Positions 6,556 through 13,544 of a DNA stretch of 17,232 bases are shown here, in pieces. A model generated the notes under the pieces. That model had not been told where the DNA came from, ran no database searches, and saw nothing but the letters and a program-made list of their open reading frames with translations. Origin of the DNA: an uncultured Saprospiraceae bacterium (GTDB lineage Bacteria > Bacteroidota > Bacteroidia > Chitinophagales > Saprospiraceae); assembly GCA_938002705.1 (NCBI GenBank), contig CALLAG010000001.1, positions 1 to 17,232 of the forward strand, in the 5' to 3' direction. Made by a program: the position numbers and the translations under genes. The first letter of the stretch is position 1. Every line of letters starts with the position of its first letter.

Positions 6556-7374
6556 TTATTTGATAATTTGTAATTCAGTCCTTCTATTTTTTGCCTTTCC
6601 TTCTTCGGTATAGTTATTGGCGATTGGATCTTTTTCTCCTCGCGATGTGACGATTACTCTACGAGGCGATAGGCCTTTCTTGATAAGATAATTCTGTATC
6701 GCTACGGCCCTTCGTTCACCTAATGCCAAATTAAATGCCTCTGAGCCGTCATCGTCGGTATGCCCTGTAAGTCTTATTGATTCGCCTGAGCTTTTGACGC
6801 GGGATACGATCTCATCTAAGTAAGCTTCTACTTCATTGTCATCTAACTTTTGTGTAGATCCGTACGGGAAGTATATGATTGTTTTGTCATCGATTTCTTT
6901 TATCTTTTCTGTATTTCTCGCATACCTGAATGTAATGAGATTGTTAAGTTCGGAATGTAGACAAGAATCACCTTTTATCTTAGAAGATAATCTAACCCTG
7001 TCTTCTCCTATGTCAGTTAGAAGCCTAAGCACATTACGTGCCCGTGCCATCCCGATATTGTCTTCAGCAATCGTCTCTTCATCAGTGTAGTAGAATCCAT
7101 TAATCTCCAGTAAGCTATTGTCATTAAGGTTAGTTATGAGAGAATCTCGGAATCTAACCCATTCTGGTTCTACCTTAGGGTTAGCATCTGAGCAGTCAAA
7201 TCTTAGTGGCGTTAATTTTTTGATTTTTTGGGATATACTTTTGACAGGTAGCATAGGTGCAGCTTTATCTTGAGAGCCTATATCATTATGGCAGCATGCC
7301 ATATGGCATTTCCAATAAAATATACCTAAGAGTAACCAAATGATAATGACTATAAGACGCATAAGCCGATACAT
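6556..7374 (-). CDS. OmpA family protein with N-terminal membrane anchor
   Basis: The 272-residue product starts MYRLMR and then has a hydrophobic segment (about 7-20), predicting a short cytoplasmic tail and a periplasmic C-terminus. A cysteine group follows (C23, C27, C28), which does not form a good lipobox. The C-terminal OmpA domain (about 165-271) is complete: TIIYFPYGS, LTGHTDDDGSEAFNLALGERRA, GEKDPIANN and NRRTEL. These contain the Asp and Arg residues that bind diaminopimelate in peptidoglycan in known OmpA domains. Residues 70-160 look like a degenerate second OmpA-like half (LEINGFYYTDEE, then MARARNVLRLL). It lies upstream of the anchored HhH gene by 18 bases and shares its strand. 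Its likely role is to link a membrane protein to peptidoglycan. An in-frame ATG at codon 5 is an alternative start. Confidence 0.85.
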   Translation of the reverse strand: MYRLMRLIVIIIWLLLGIFYWKCHMACCHNDIGSQDKAAPMLPVKSISQKIKKLTPLRFDCSDANPKVEPEWVRFRDSLITNLNDNSLLEINGFYYTDEETIAEDNIGMARARNVLRLLTDIGEDRVRLSSKIKGDSCLHSELNNLITFRYARNTEKIKEIDDKTIIYFPYGSTQKLDDNEVEAYLDEIVSRVKSSGESIRLTGHTDDDGSEAFNLALGERRAVAIQNYLIKKGLSPRRVIVTSRGEKDPIANNYTEEGKAKNRRTELQIIK

Positions 7375-7677
7375 TTCTATGTGAATGAAGACTATTTATA
7401 AGCTAATTAACTGGGGTTGTACAATCAATTATTGAGTTAATATACATATATCGATCTATGTCAGCAAATTATAGGGACTTTTAACTGTTAGCAGTGCCTT
7501 ATCGCCATAATATCTTTGTCGCCTAATAAAATATCTATTATTTAATTAAGATTTAGATCATTGGGGATCGTATAGATTGGTTAGGCTTATTCAATTATTT
7601 ATACCCAACTTTATTTCTTATTATTGGTTATAGATAGTGCTAATTACAATTTTTATAGATATTAGAAATGTGCCAAG
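7375..7677. other. 303-base gene-free region between divergent genes
   Basis: The region separates the minus-strand OmpA-type gene from the plus-strand Lon-domain gene and is very AT-rich. Only tiny frames occur (for example 16 codons from ATG 7386), with no support as genes. One TAnnTTTG match faces the Lon-domain gene. I see no tRNA fold, riboswitch-like element, long palindrome or direct repeat. Confidence 0.5.
7511..7518 (+). promoter_or_regulatory. Possible Bacteroidota -7 promoter element (TATCTTTG)
   Basis: TATCTTTG matches the Bacteroidota sigma-A -7 consensus TAnnTTTG exactly. It faces the Lon-domain gene and would give a leader of about 155 bases. No clear TTTG is seen at the expected -33 distance, so support is partial. 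Confidence 0.3.
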
Positions 7678-8316
7678 ATGAGTAAACTTCCATTGTTTCC
7701 CTTAGGACTGGTAGCTTTTCCTGACGAAAAGTTAAACCTCCACATATTCGAGCCACGATATAAGCAACTTGTCATGGAGTGTCATGCAGAGAATAAGACC
7801 TTTGGTATACCTCCAGTATTAGAGTCTAAGCCAATACCTATAGGCACTGAGATGCGCATCTTGGATATATCGCATATCTATCCAGATGGTAAGATGGATA
7901 TTAAGTCAGTAGGTGTGGGTAAGTTCTATCTTAATGCCTTCCATGCCAAGGCTGATGATAAATTATATCCAGAAGGGGAGGTAGATATGATACAAGATGT
8001 AGGTGCTACTGATATCGTCATACAGAGTAGGGTGATAGGACTCATAGAGCAGCTATATACTATTATGAAAATGGACATCCCCGTGCCGACTGTAAGTAAT
8101 GATTTTAAGATATACACCATAGCTCATAAGATCGGACTGAATATGGAACAGGAGATACAGCTTCTTAAAATCCATAGCGAGACTGCCCGCTTAGAATATG
8201 TAGAGAATCACTTAGTTGACTTCATACCAGTAGTACTGGAGATGGAAAATCTCAGAAAAAGAATACAGATGAATGGACACTTTAAGAATGTCATTCCACC
8301 TGATATTAAGTTATAA
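7678..8316 (+). CDS. Stand-alone Lon substrate-binding (LAN) domain protein
   Basis: The 212-residue product is a free-standing version of the N-terminal substrate-binding domain of Lon protease. It opens with the typical LPLFPLGLVAFPDEKLNLHIFEPRYKQL-type segment (residues 4-31) and continues with FGIPPV, GTEMRILDI and GKMDIKSVGVGKF. The C-terminal half is helical, with a leucine-rich end (LVDFIPVVLEMENLRKRIQ). There is no AAA+ ATPase and no Ser-Lys protease domain, so it cannot degrade protein alone. The cellular role of these free LAN proteins is not settled. The frame begins at ATG 7678. The gene stands alone, with a 303-base gap before it and a convergent PorV/PorQ gene 58 bases after it. 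Lysine codons are 12 AAG to 5 AAA, the usual bias in this window. Confidence 0.85.
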   Translation: MSKLPLFPLGLVAFPDEKLNLHIFEPRYKQLVMECHAENKTFGIPPVLESKPIPIGTEMRILDISHIYPDGKMDIKSVGVGKFYLNAFHAKADDKLYPEGEVDMIQDVGATDIVIQSRVIGLIEQLYTIMKMDIPVPTVSNDFKIYTIAHKIGLNMEQEIQLLKIHSETARLEYVENHLVDFIPVVLEMENLRKRIQMNGHFKNVIPPDIKL

Positions 8317-8374
8317 TCTTACGGCCAATTTAGAGTATTACCAATACACCAATAAAGGAAGGCATTGATAACTG

Positions 8375-9484
8375 CTAATCTCTTATCTGAAGGCTTAGTG
8401 AGAAGATGTGTGACACGAGTACACCGGACACGCTACCGATATTAGTTAATGCATAATCGATCTGAAAATTGCCTAATGCGATACCTAAGCCGATGTTAGG
8501 TTGGAACTCGAATGATCTATCAGTACTACTTGTCTCATTAAGAGTTCTCTGGATATTACCCAGACCTACTCTGAAGAAGACTTGTCTGTTATATCCTATC
8601 TCTGCACCAAAACTCGGATCTATGCCTATGTTATTGCCGCTGAATAGCCCCGCTCGCGTACCATCAGTAGAAAACCTTACATCACCTTCTATAAGATAGG
8701 AGATAGAGTTACGATCATCATCATCTGACTTAAATGCACCTCCGACAATAATCTTAGGTAGTGCAACTTCAGTACTTGATACTGGGATGACATTATTAGT
8801 CCTTTCGAATACGACTTGCTCTTCTTGTGTGAGTGAGAAACTCCAAGTATTAACCGTCGTGGTTATGTCTCTCAGCATTATCCCGAACTGAAATCTGTCT
8901 TCTTTATACATAGCTGCTAAGTCAAACCCAAATCCTCTCGATGTACCGAAGCTACCTACTTGTCTGAATATAACCTTAGCACTTCCACCCATCGTAAGAC
9001 CACTTCTCCTGCCTCCGACTCGCTGTGCATATGATAGGAAGAATGCATAGTCTGCAGCTGAGAATTCTAATACATTATCATAATTAATACTGCCATCAGG
9101 GCCTATCAGATTTAATGTATTAGGGATGTTATCCACACCCATTCTTATGAGTGAAGCAGATCCATAACTTTTATTTCTCTCATTGAGGACTTTTCCGAAG
9201 CCGATGTAATCATAGTTAGCGATACCACCGAACCACGAAGCATGCATGGCAGACATGCCTATCTCAGCATCCATATAAGATAATCCTGCTGGATTCCAGT
9301 AGGCTGCTGTGACATCTTCAGTACTGGCAGTTACACTACCGAACATGCCATGTGCTCTGGCGCCTACACCTATATTAAGGAACTCATTGACGAACTTTGT
9401 ATCCGCCTGAGCATTAATACCATGATTGCTTATCAAATATAGTCCTACGATTAGGATAATATTTTTAATTCTTAAATAGTCCAT
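8375..9484 (-). CDS. PorV/PorQ family outer membrane protein
   Basis: This 369-residue exported barrel belongs to the PorV/PorQ (UPF0164-like) group. A signal peptide covers about residues 1-26 (IKNIILIVGLYLIS, ending INAQ before ADTK). The family signature follows: FLNIGVGARAHGMFGSV (36-51) and AAYWNPAGLSYMD (60-72). The rest is a run of amphipathic strands (GFGFDLAAMYKEDRFQFGIM, VGLGNIQRT, FQIDYALTNIG) ending in SHIFSLSLQIRD. Relatives include the T9SS proteins PorV and PorQ, which bind or shuttle cargo sorting domains at the outer membrane. Many members of the family have no proven role, so a T9SS function is an inference helped by the T9SS genes at the window start. The gene is monocistronic here, with a promoter-like box about 48 bases upstream. 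Confidence 0.8.
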   Translation of the reverse strand: MDYLRIKNIILIVGLYLISNHGINAQADTKFVNEFLNIGVGARAHGMFGSVTASTEDVTAAYWNPAGLSYMDAEIGMSAMHASWFGGIANYDYIGFGKVLNERNKSYGSASLIRMGVDNIPNTLNLIGPDGSINYDNVLEFSAADYAFFLSYAQRVGGRRSGLTMGGSAKVIFRQVGSFGTSRGFGFDLAAMYKEDRFQFGIMLRDITTTVNTWSFSLTQEEQVVFERTNNVIPVSSTEVALPKIIVGGAFKSDDDDRNSISYLIEGDVRFSTDGTRAGLFSGNNIGIDPSFGAEIGYNRQVFFRVGLGNIQRTLNETSSTDRSFEFQPNIGLGIALGNFQIDYALTNIGSVSGVLVSHIFSLSLQIRD

Positions 9485-9531
9485 GTTTCAAATATATTAT
9501 AAAAAATCCTTATATGTATTTCTCATTCTTA

Positions 9532-9539
9532 CAAAGATA
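9532..9539 (-). promoter_or_regulatory. Possible -7 promoter element for the PorV/PorQ-family gene
   Basis: On the minus strand this reads TATCTTTG, an exact match to the Bacteroidota consensus TAnnTTTG. It lies 48 bases upstream of the ATG at 9484, giving a leader of plausible length. A matching -33 TTTG at the usual 19-21 base spacing is not clear. Confidence 0.4.
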
Positions 9540-9589
9540 AGCGATCTATGTACTAACATTTCATTATTTTCATATAAAAAGTAAGACAT

Positions 9590-10000
9590 ATGCTAAAGAG
9601 TTTAAGAGCTGTAATAATAGGTGTAATATGTAGTGCATTGACATTCATGGGTTTAACTATGATATCGCGAAGAATATTTCCCCGTCCACCAGAGATTGCT
9701 ATGGATGATAAAGCTGCTTTTGCCCAGTTTATAGAGAGTCAGCCACTTAGTGAGCAATTGTTTTTGTCCGTATCATTTATAGTATGTGCTTTTCTGGGGT
9801 CTTATCTGACGGCGAGGTTAGCTGGTATCTATCGACTATGGATAGGTGTAGCGGGAGGAGGCTTTATATTCATGATGTGTATATCTGTCTTCCTATATAT
9901 GCCTTATGCTAAGAGCTATGCTGCCATGACCATATTAGGTGTGATGATCTCTATGGGCTTAGGAGCATATACGGGCAGTCGTACTACGCAAGCAGCTTAA
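9590..10000 (+). CDS. Small four-helix membrane protein of unknown function
   Basis: I do not recognise the family. The 136-residue product has four predicted transmembrane segments, at about 5-25, 57-78, 83-103 and 109-128. An extramembrane loop of about 30 residues lies between the first two (SRRIFPRPPEIAMDDKAAFAQFIESQ in outline, basic then acidic). Small residues are frequent in the helices (GVAGGG, GVMISMGLGAYTGS), suggesting close helix packing. There is no signal-peptide cleavage site and no catalytic motif. The start at ATG 9590 follows TATAAAAAGTAAGACAT, an A-rich site suited to this phylum. It is divergent from the PorV/PorQ-family gene (105 bases) and its stop overlaps the convergent holA stop by 17 bases. 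A real gene is likely from the coherent helix pattern; the role is unknown. Confidence 0.65.
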   Translation: MLKSLRAVIIGVICSALTFMGLTMISRRIFPRPPEIAMDDKAAFAQFIESQPLSEQLFLSVSFIVCAFLGSYLTARLAGIYRLWIGVAGGGFIFMMCISVFLYMPYAKSYAAMTILGVMISMGLGAYTGSRTTQAA

Positions 10001-10991
10001 ACAAAAAGTCTTGGTACAAAGCTAAGTGATCGCTCTGCCTACTATCGACACCTTTGCTATGCTTATCCATCTCGTGTAGTAAGTGGAAGGCTTTTCTTAT
10101 CTGATGCATGTCGAAGTTATTAGCGGCAGTCTTATAATCTGAAGTAAAGAAAGGGCTCACTCGTAACTTAGAAGCAAGTGTCTTATTATCAGATTTAGCA
10201 TACTTCTTAGTTATAAATATCTTACAGAAATAGGAGTATAATGCACCGACATTCATCTGTATGGGATGGGCTTTTTGATTTTCTGAAAAATACTTAATGA
10301 TCCTGTAGCACTTAGGCTTGTCTCGCTTGCCTATAGCCGTCTGTAGTTCAAATATGTTAAAGTCCTTACTGATGCCGATATACTTCTGTACGTGATCTAA
10401 TGTGACAGTGGTACCTACGCTCAGGTTGAGTGATAGTTTTTCTATCTCGTTAGCAGCTTTGGAGAGATCGCTACCTAGATGTTCTGCTATGATGAGTGCT
10501 GTTTTGCTGTCGACTTTTAGGCCTTTGTCCTTGACCATATCTGATATGAATGGTGGCACTTGATTATCATAGAGTTTCTTAGTCTCCAGTATAACCGCAT
10601 TTTTTTTGACGGCATCCCAGAATTTCTTTTTCCTTTTGTCGAAGGTCTTGTACTTATGAGCGATGACTAATATAGTCTGCTGAGAGGGATTCTTGATATA
10701 AGATTCTAATTGAGGTAGTGAGCTCATACTTTGAGCTTCTTTGACTATCACCACACGGTATGGTGACATCATCGGAAACTGCATTGCTTGATCTATTACT
10801 TGCTTAGCTGTAGATTCCTTGCCGTAGAGTACGGCTTGGTTAAATGATTTTTCAGCTTCTGGCAGTATCCCATGTTCTATTTCCTTTACTACCATATCGA
10901 TGAAGTAAGGTTCTGGTCCTTGCAGGAAATAGATAGGGGCATAATTCTTTGCCTTGATATCGCTGATGATCTTTTTGTATTCTACAGCCAT
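9984..10991 (-). CDS. holA: DNA polymerase III subunit delta
   Basis: The 335-residue product is the delta subunit of the clamp loader, which opens the beta sliding clamp and loads it onto primed DNA. The N-terminus has the family pattern YAPIYFLQGPEPYFIDMVV (residues 17-35). Then come YRVVIVKEAQSM in the second strand region, TILVIAHKYKTFDKRKKKF and the helical segment ALIIAEHLGSDLSKAANEIEKL (about 164-185), a characteristic delta motif. The C-terminal collar domain includes FNIFELQTAIGKRDKPKCYRI. Length is close to the usual 330-345. As expected for delta, no functional Walker motif is needed or seen. It begins 8 bases after the FadL-like gene on the same strand, so it is probably co-transcribed with that outer membrane gene although unrelated in function. 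Its end overlaps the small membrane protein gene. Confidence 0.9.
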   Translation of the reverse strand: MAVEYKKIISDIKAKNYAPIYFLQGPEPYFIDMVVKEIEHGILPEAEKSFNQAVLYGKESTAKQVIDQAMQFPMMSPYRVVIVKEAQSMSSLPQLESYIKNPSQQTILVIAHKYKTFDKRKKKFWDAVKKNAVILETKKLYDNQVPPFISDMVKDKGLKVDSKTALIIAEHLGSDLSKAANEIEKLSLNLSVGTTVTLDHVQKYIGISKDFNIFELQTAIGKRDKPKCYRIIKYFSENQKAHPIQMNVGALYSYFCKIFITKKYAKSDNKTLASKLRVSPFFTSDYKTAANNFDMHQIRKAFHLLHEMDKHSKGVDSRQSDHLALYQDFLFKLLA

Positions 10992-10999
10992 GATTTCTT

Positions 11000-12424
11000 T
11001 TAATGTTGATGTTTTCTATTACTTGCTATTCTCTCAAATATGAAGTCATACGTCAAGAAAATAGAAACTGAAAAGTACTGACTCTCGACGCTATTATCGC
11101 CACTAAATGTGAATATATTATCACTCGTGATATTAGATAGGTCAGTAAGTTGCTTACCCACTTTGCTTCTGCCATAAGAGACATCAGCACCTAGCGAGAA
11201 TATACTGCTACCATAGGTCGCAAGCACACCCCCTGATATATGAAATATATTAGGTGTAGAACTTAAGTATTCTGCACTCTGATTAATCATAAGATTATTA
11301 TTCTGATTGAAGTCTGTTCTAAATCCTCCGAGTAAGGTGATACGGTCATTCTTAATATATTCGAGACCTATGGCTACATTAAGGACATTCTCATTACCTG
11401 TTGTGAGACTGATTTCGTAATTGGCTTCTTCTATGGATACACCATCGAATGTATCAGAGGCATCCTGGAATATAGTGTAGGTATCAATCTCCCTAAAGTA
11501 TTCTGCGGAAGCAAACAGACGATACTTAGAGAACCCAAAATCAAAACCTAAGCCTATAGATAGCGGTGACTTATACAGCGCCTCATCTAAGTTAGCTCTA
11601 TTAGATACGACTTGAAAACTTGAATCTATCAAGCTAATCCGCTGGTCATCTATGGCATAATTAGTAGCTGACCTGAGGACACCATACAGAGGCGTGGTGA
11701 CGGTAAGACCCAACTGAACATTATCTTCGGCATAGGATATACCAAATTTGCTTATCCAGCCGCTATAGACATCAATGTTATAATCGAATGTCGACCTCCA
11801 TGATTGTATTAATGATGTAGGACTCTGGCTTAGCAATATTTCCTTAGTAAAGTCCAACTCTAAGCTCTGACCATGCCATACAGAAAACTGTGATAGTCCT
11901 ATGCCCAGATTCTCATTGATCTTGTAACCTAATGCAAGTCCGTACCAGTCTTCATTCTTTTTTCTATGGAACTTCAGGTCACTGCGGAATACGAAGAGGT
12001 CTGTAGGATTAATCTTATCTACGATTCTATCTTCGAAACTGATATCTGATTTGTATCTCTTAAATGTCGCAATACCAGCGATAATTCTATCTGTCTTAAA
12101 TGGTCTAAACCTCACAGCTAAGAAACCAGGCGAAAACCTAAAACCATTGTCAGAGAGTGATTGGTTATTACCCAGGAAATTAAGATTACTTAGATTAGAG
12201 TAGGTAGGAGATATAAATGAGAACGCAAAACCTAAATTGCCTCCTAAGGTGATCGCTCCAGGATTATAGAATATAGAGGTCTCATCATGGGCAGAAGAGA
12301 TAACGGCACCATTAAGCAATAGGCCATGTGCACCAAACTGGTGAGACCAATAGTGTGCATCAGTCTGGCTATATGCCAGGCTCGATAATAGTGATGAAAG
12401 TATGAGGATATATAATGTTCTCAT
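11000..12424 (-). CDS. FadL/OmpP1-like outer membrane transport protein
   Basis: This 474-residue exported beta-barrel has a signal peptide at about 1-19 (YILILSSLLSSLAYS before QTDAH). The mature N-terminus resembles the FadL/OmpP1/TodX group: FGAHGLLLNGAVISSAHDETSIFYNPGAI (residues 30-58), the place where FadL-type proteins have the plug and the NPA/NPG motif. Many amphipathic strands follow, such as IGLGFDFGFSKYRLFASAEYF and TLLGGFRTDF, with the final strand SQYFSVSIFLTYDFIFE. FadL relatives move long-chain fatty acids or other hydrophobic compounds across the outer membrane; the substrate here is unknown. In Bacteroidota many such proteins are divergent, so the exact subfamily is uncertain. 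The stop lies 8 bases before holA, and the nearest upstream gene on this strand is the small putative lipoprotein. Confidence 0.7.
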   Translation of the reverse strand: MRTLYILILSSLLSSLAYSQTDAHYWSHQFGAHGLLLNGAVISSAHDETSIFYNPGAITLGGNLGFAFSFISPTYSNLSNLNFLGNNQSLSDNGFRFSPGFLAVRFRPFKTDRIIAGIATFKRYKSDISFEDRIVDKINPTDLFVFRSDLKFHRKKNEDWYGLALGYKINENLGIGLSQFSVWHGQSLELDFTKEILLSQSPTSLIQSWRSTFDYNIDVYSGWISKFGISYAEDNVQLGLTVTTPLYGVLRSATNYAIDDQRISLIDSSFQVVSNRANLDEALYKSPLSIGLGFDFGFSKYRLFASAEYFREIDTYTIFQDASDTFDGVSIEEANYEISLTTGNENVLNVAIGLEYIKNDRITLLGGFRTDFNQNNNLMINQSAEYLSSTPNIFHISGGVLATYGSSIFSLGADVSYGRSKVGKQLTDLSNITSDNIFTFSGDNSVESQYFSVSIFLTYDFIFERIASNRKHQH

Positions 12425-12538
12425 TGCCTATTCCAAACTTATAAATAATATCTAATATGTCCTTCTTAATTATAGATTATGTTATAAATGAGGACTTAGG
12501 GGGCATTAGCTTATAGTTACGAATTTACTTTGATTAAT

Positions 12539-12640
12539 TTATTGACGATCATTAGGTTCAGTAGTTCTTGTCTCTTGAGCTTTCTGATCACTGCGGCACC
12601 ACATGAGGAGCAGTAGCATAAGTAGTGATACTATTCTCAT
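12539..12640 (-). CDS. Putative 33-residue lipoprotein, ATGA-coupled to the L,D-transpeptidase gene
   Basis: The frame runs from ATG (12640-12638) to TAA (12541-12539). The product starts MRIV, then SLLMLLLLMW (residues 5-14), Cys15, and a short polar tail RSDQKAQETRTTEPNDRQ. That is the shape of a lipoprotein signal peptide with an 18-residue tethered tail. The residue before Cys is Trp, which is unusual for a lipobox. Its ATG overlaps the TGA of the transpeptidase gene in an ATGA tetranucleotide, the normal arrangement for translational coupling, which is the main reason to accept so small a gene. It could instead be a decayed remnant of a longer lipoprotein, or a chance frame. I know no family for it. 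Confidence 0.5.
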   Translation of the reverse strand: MRIVSLLMLLLLMWCRSDQKAQETRTTEPNDRQ

Positions 12641-13368
12641 ATAACATTGATATATTCAGCTAATTTTTTATTTATAATATCATACAGCTCTTCACTCCAT
12701 GGGACGTGATCTATATCTGGATAATTGGGATTGACCCTGAAGTCTCTTGGACTTATGATAACCTCTATGGCTTTGTGGTCAGTCTGTTTGGCCATCACAA
12801 AAACTTCTTCGATAGCTCTATCACCAAGTGGTATACATCCTACAGTTACATCTTTTCCATGTATAAATATATCTGACCCGATATCAGTTCTATAGTCTAA
12901 TATCGCTTTCTGCTTCTCAAAGTCATTGGGGTAACTGACCTTAAGAGAGAGGTAGAACTTGCTGTTAGGGTTAAGGTATTCTATGTTATAAATGCCTTCA
13001 GGAATCTGCTTGTCTCCTTCCCTCAGCTTAGGCCCTAAAGTACCGCTTGTCGCTGAGAAAGGATAGCTCTTAAGCAGATGATAGCTTGTGTCGATATAGG
13101 CCCACACTTCCAAGATCTGCTCTTCTTTGAACGCAAGGATGGAGAACTTCTGCGGCAGTTCCTGTAGGCCTATTTCAGATAAGTTTTTTTGTAATCGCGA
13201 AGTAACTTGATCATAGAGTTTTTCCTTTACTGACTCTGCAGTATTTTGGGTTTTTACCTTATTGACGATGGGCATATATACGGATCTTCCATACCTGTAA
13301 CTTAGATTTACTGATAGTATGAGTATAGTTAAAAATACAAACTTCTTGATGCAACTCTTATTTTTCAT
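12637..13368 (-). CDS. YafK-type L,D-transpeptidase family protein
   Basis: The 243-residue product has an N-terminal hydrophobic segment (about 8-24), a signal peptide or anchor, and then a YkuD-fold catalytic domain (about 75-207). The active-site pattern is DIFIHGKDVTVGCIPLGDRAIEEV, with H170 and catalytic C178. The GCIPLGDRAIEE form resembles the YafK (DpaA) subgroup rather than classical ErfK/YbiS enzymes, which carry SHGC-R. Family enzymes form or cut peptidoglycan cross-links or lipoprotein-peptidoglycan links in the periplasm; YafK of E. coli cuts the link to Braun lipoprotein. The region TSGTLGPKLREGDKQIPEG is also typical. The downstream small lipoprotein gene overlaps its stop by four bases. 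It is divergent from the AsmA-like gene across 176 bases. Confidence 0.85.
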   Translation of the reverse strand: MKNKSCIKKFVFLTILILSVNLSYRYGRSVYMPIVNKVKTQNTAESVKEKLYDQVTSRLQKNLSEIGLQELPQKFSILAFKEEQILEVWAYIDTSYHLLKSYPFSATSGTLGPKLREGDKQIPEGIYNIEYLNPNSKFYLSLKVSYPNDFEKQKAILDYRTDIGSDIFIHGKDVTVGCIPLGDRAIEEVFVMAKQTDHKAIEVIISPRDFRVNPNYPDIDHVPWSEELYDIINKKLAEYINVI

Positions 13369-13382
13369 CTCTATATTGAACT

Positions 13383-13534
13383 GGTTCTTATCACTATAAG
13401 AAGTTGTACCAAATTTTTTAAATCATAGACTGGATGGTCAATTTCTTATTGGATCAATATCGAACATAATCCACAAACTGCAGTAATAGCCCTGACTTAT
13501 AAGAACTGAAATTACTTAAAGATAGGTTCTTATC
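13383..13534. promoter_or_regulatory. Repeated GTTCTTAT motif in a divergent promoter region
   Basis: GGTTCTTATC occurs twice in the same direction, at 13383-13392 and 13525-13534. Inverted copies of the core occur at 13396-13402 (ATAAGAA) and 13499-13506 (ATAAGAAC), and another TTCTTAT is at 13443-13449. The first pair is a perfect 7-bp inverted repeat with a 4-base centre. This could be a set of operator sites for the divergent transpeptidase and AsmA-like genes; no regulator is identified. Confidence 0.35.
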
Positions 13535-13544
13535 TGAAAACGTT

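Noticed and set aside
12434..12441. Minus-strand TAAGTTTG as a promoter for the FadL-like gene
   Set aside because: It would place the transcription start within a few bases of the ATG and lacks a -33 partner.
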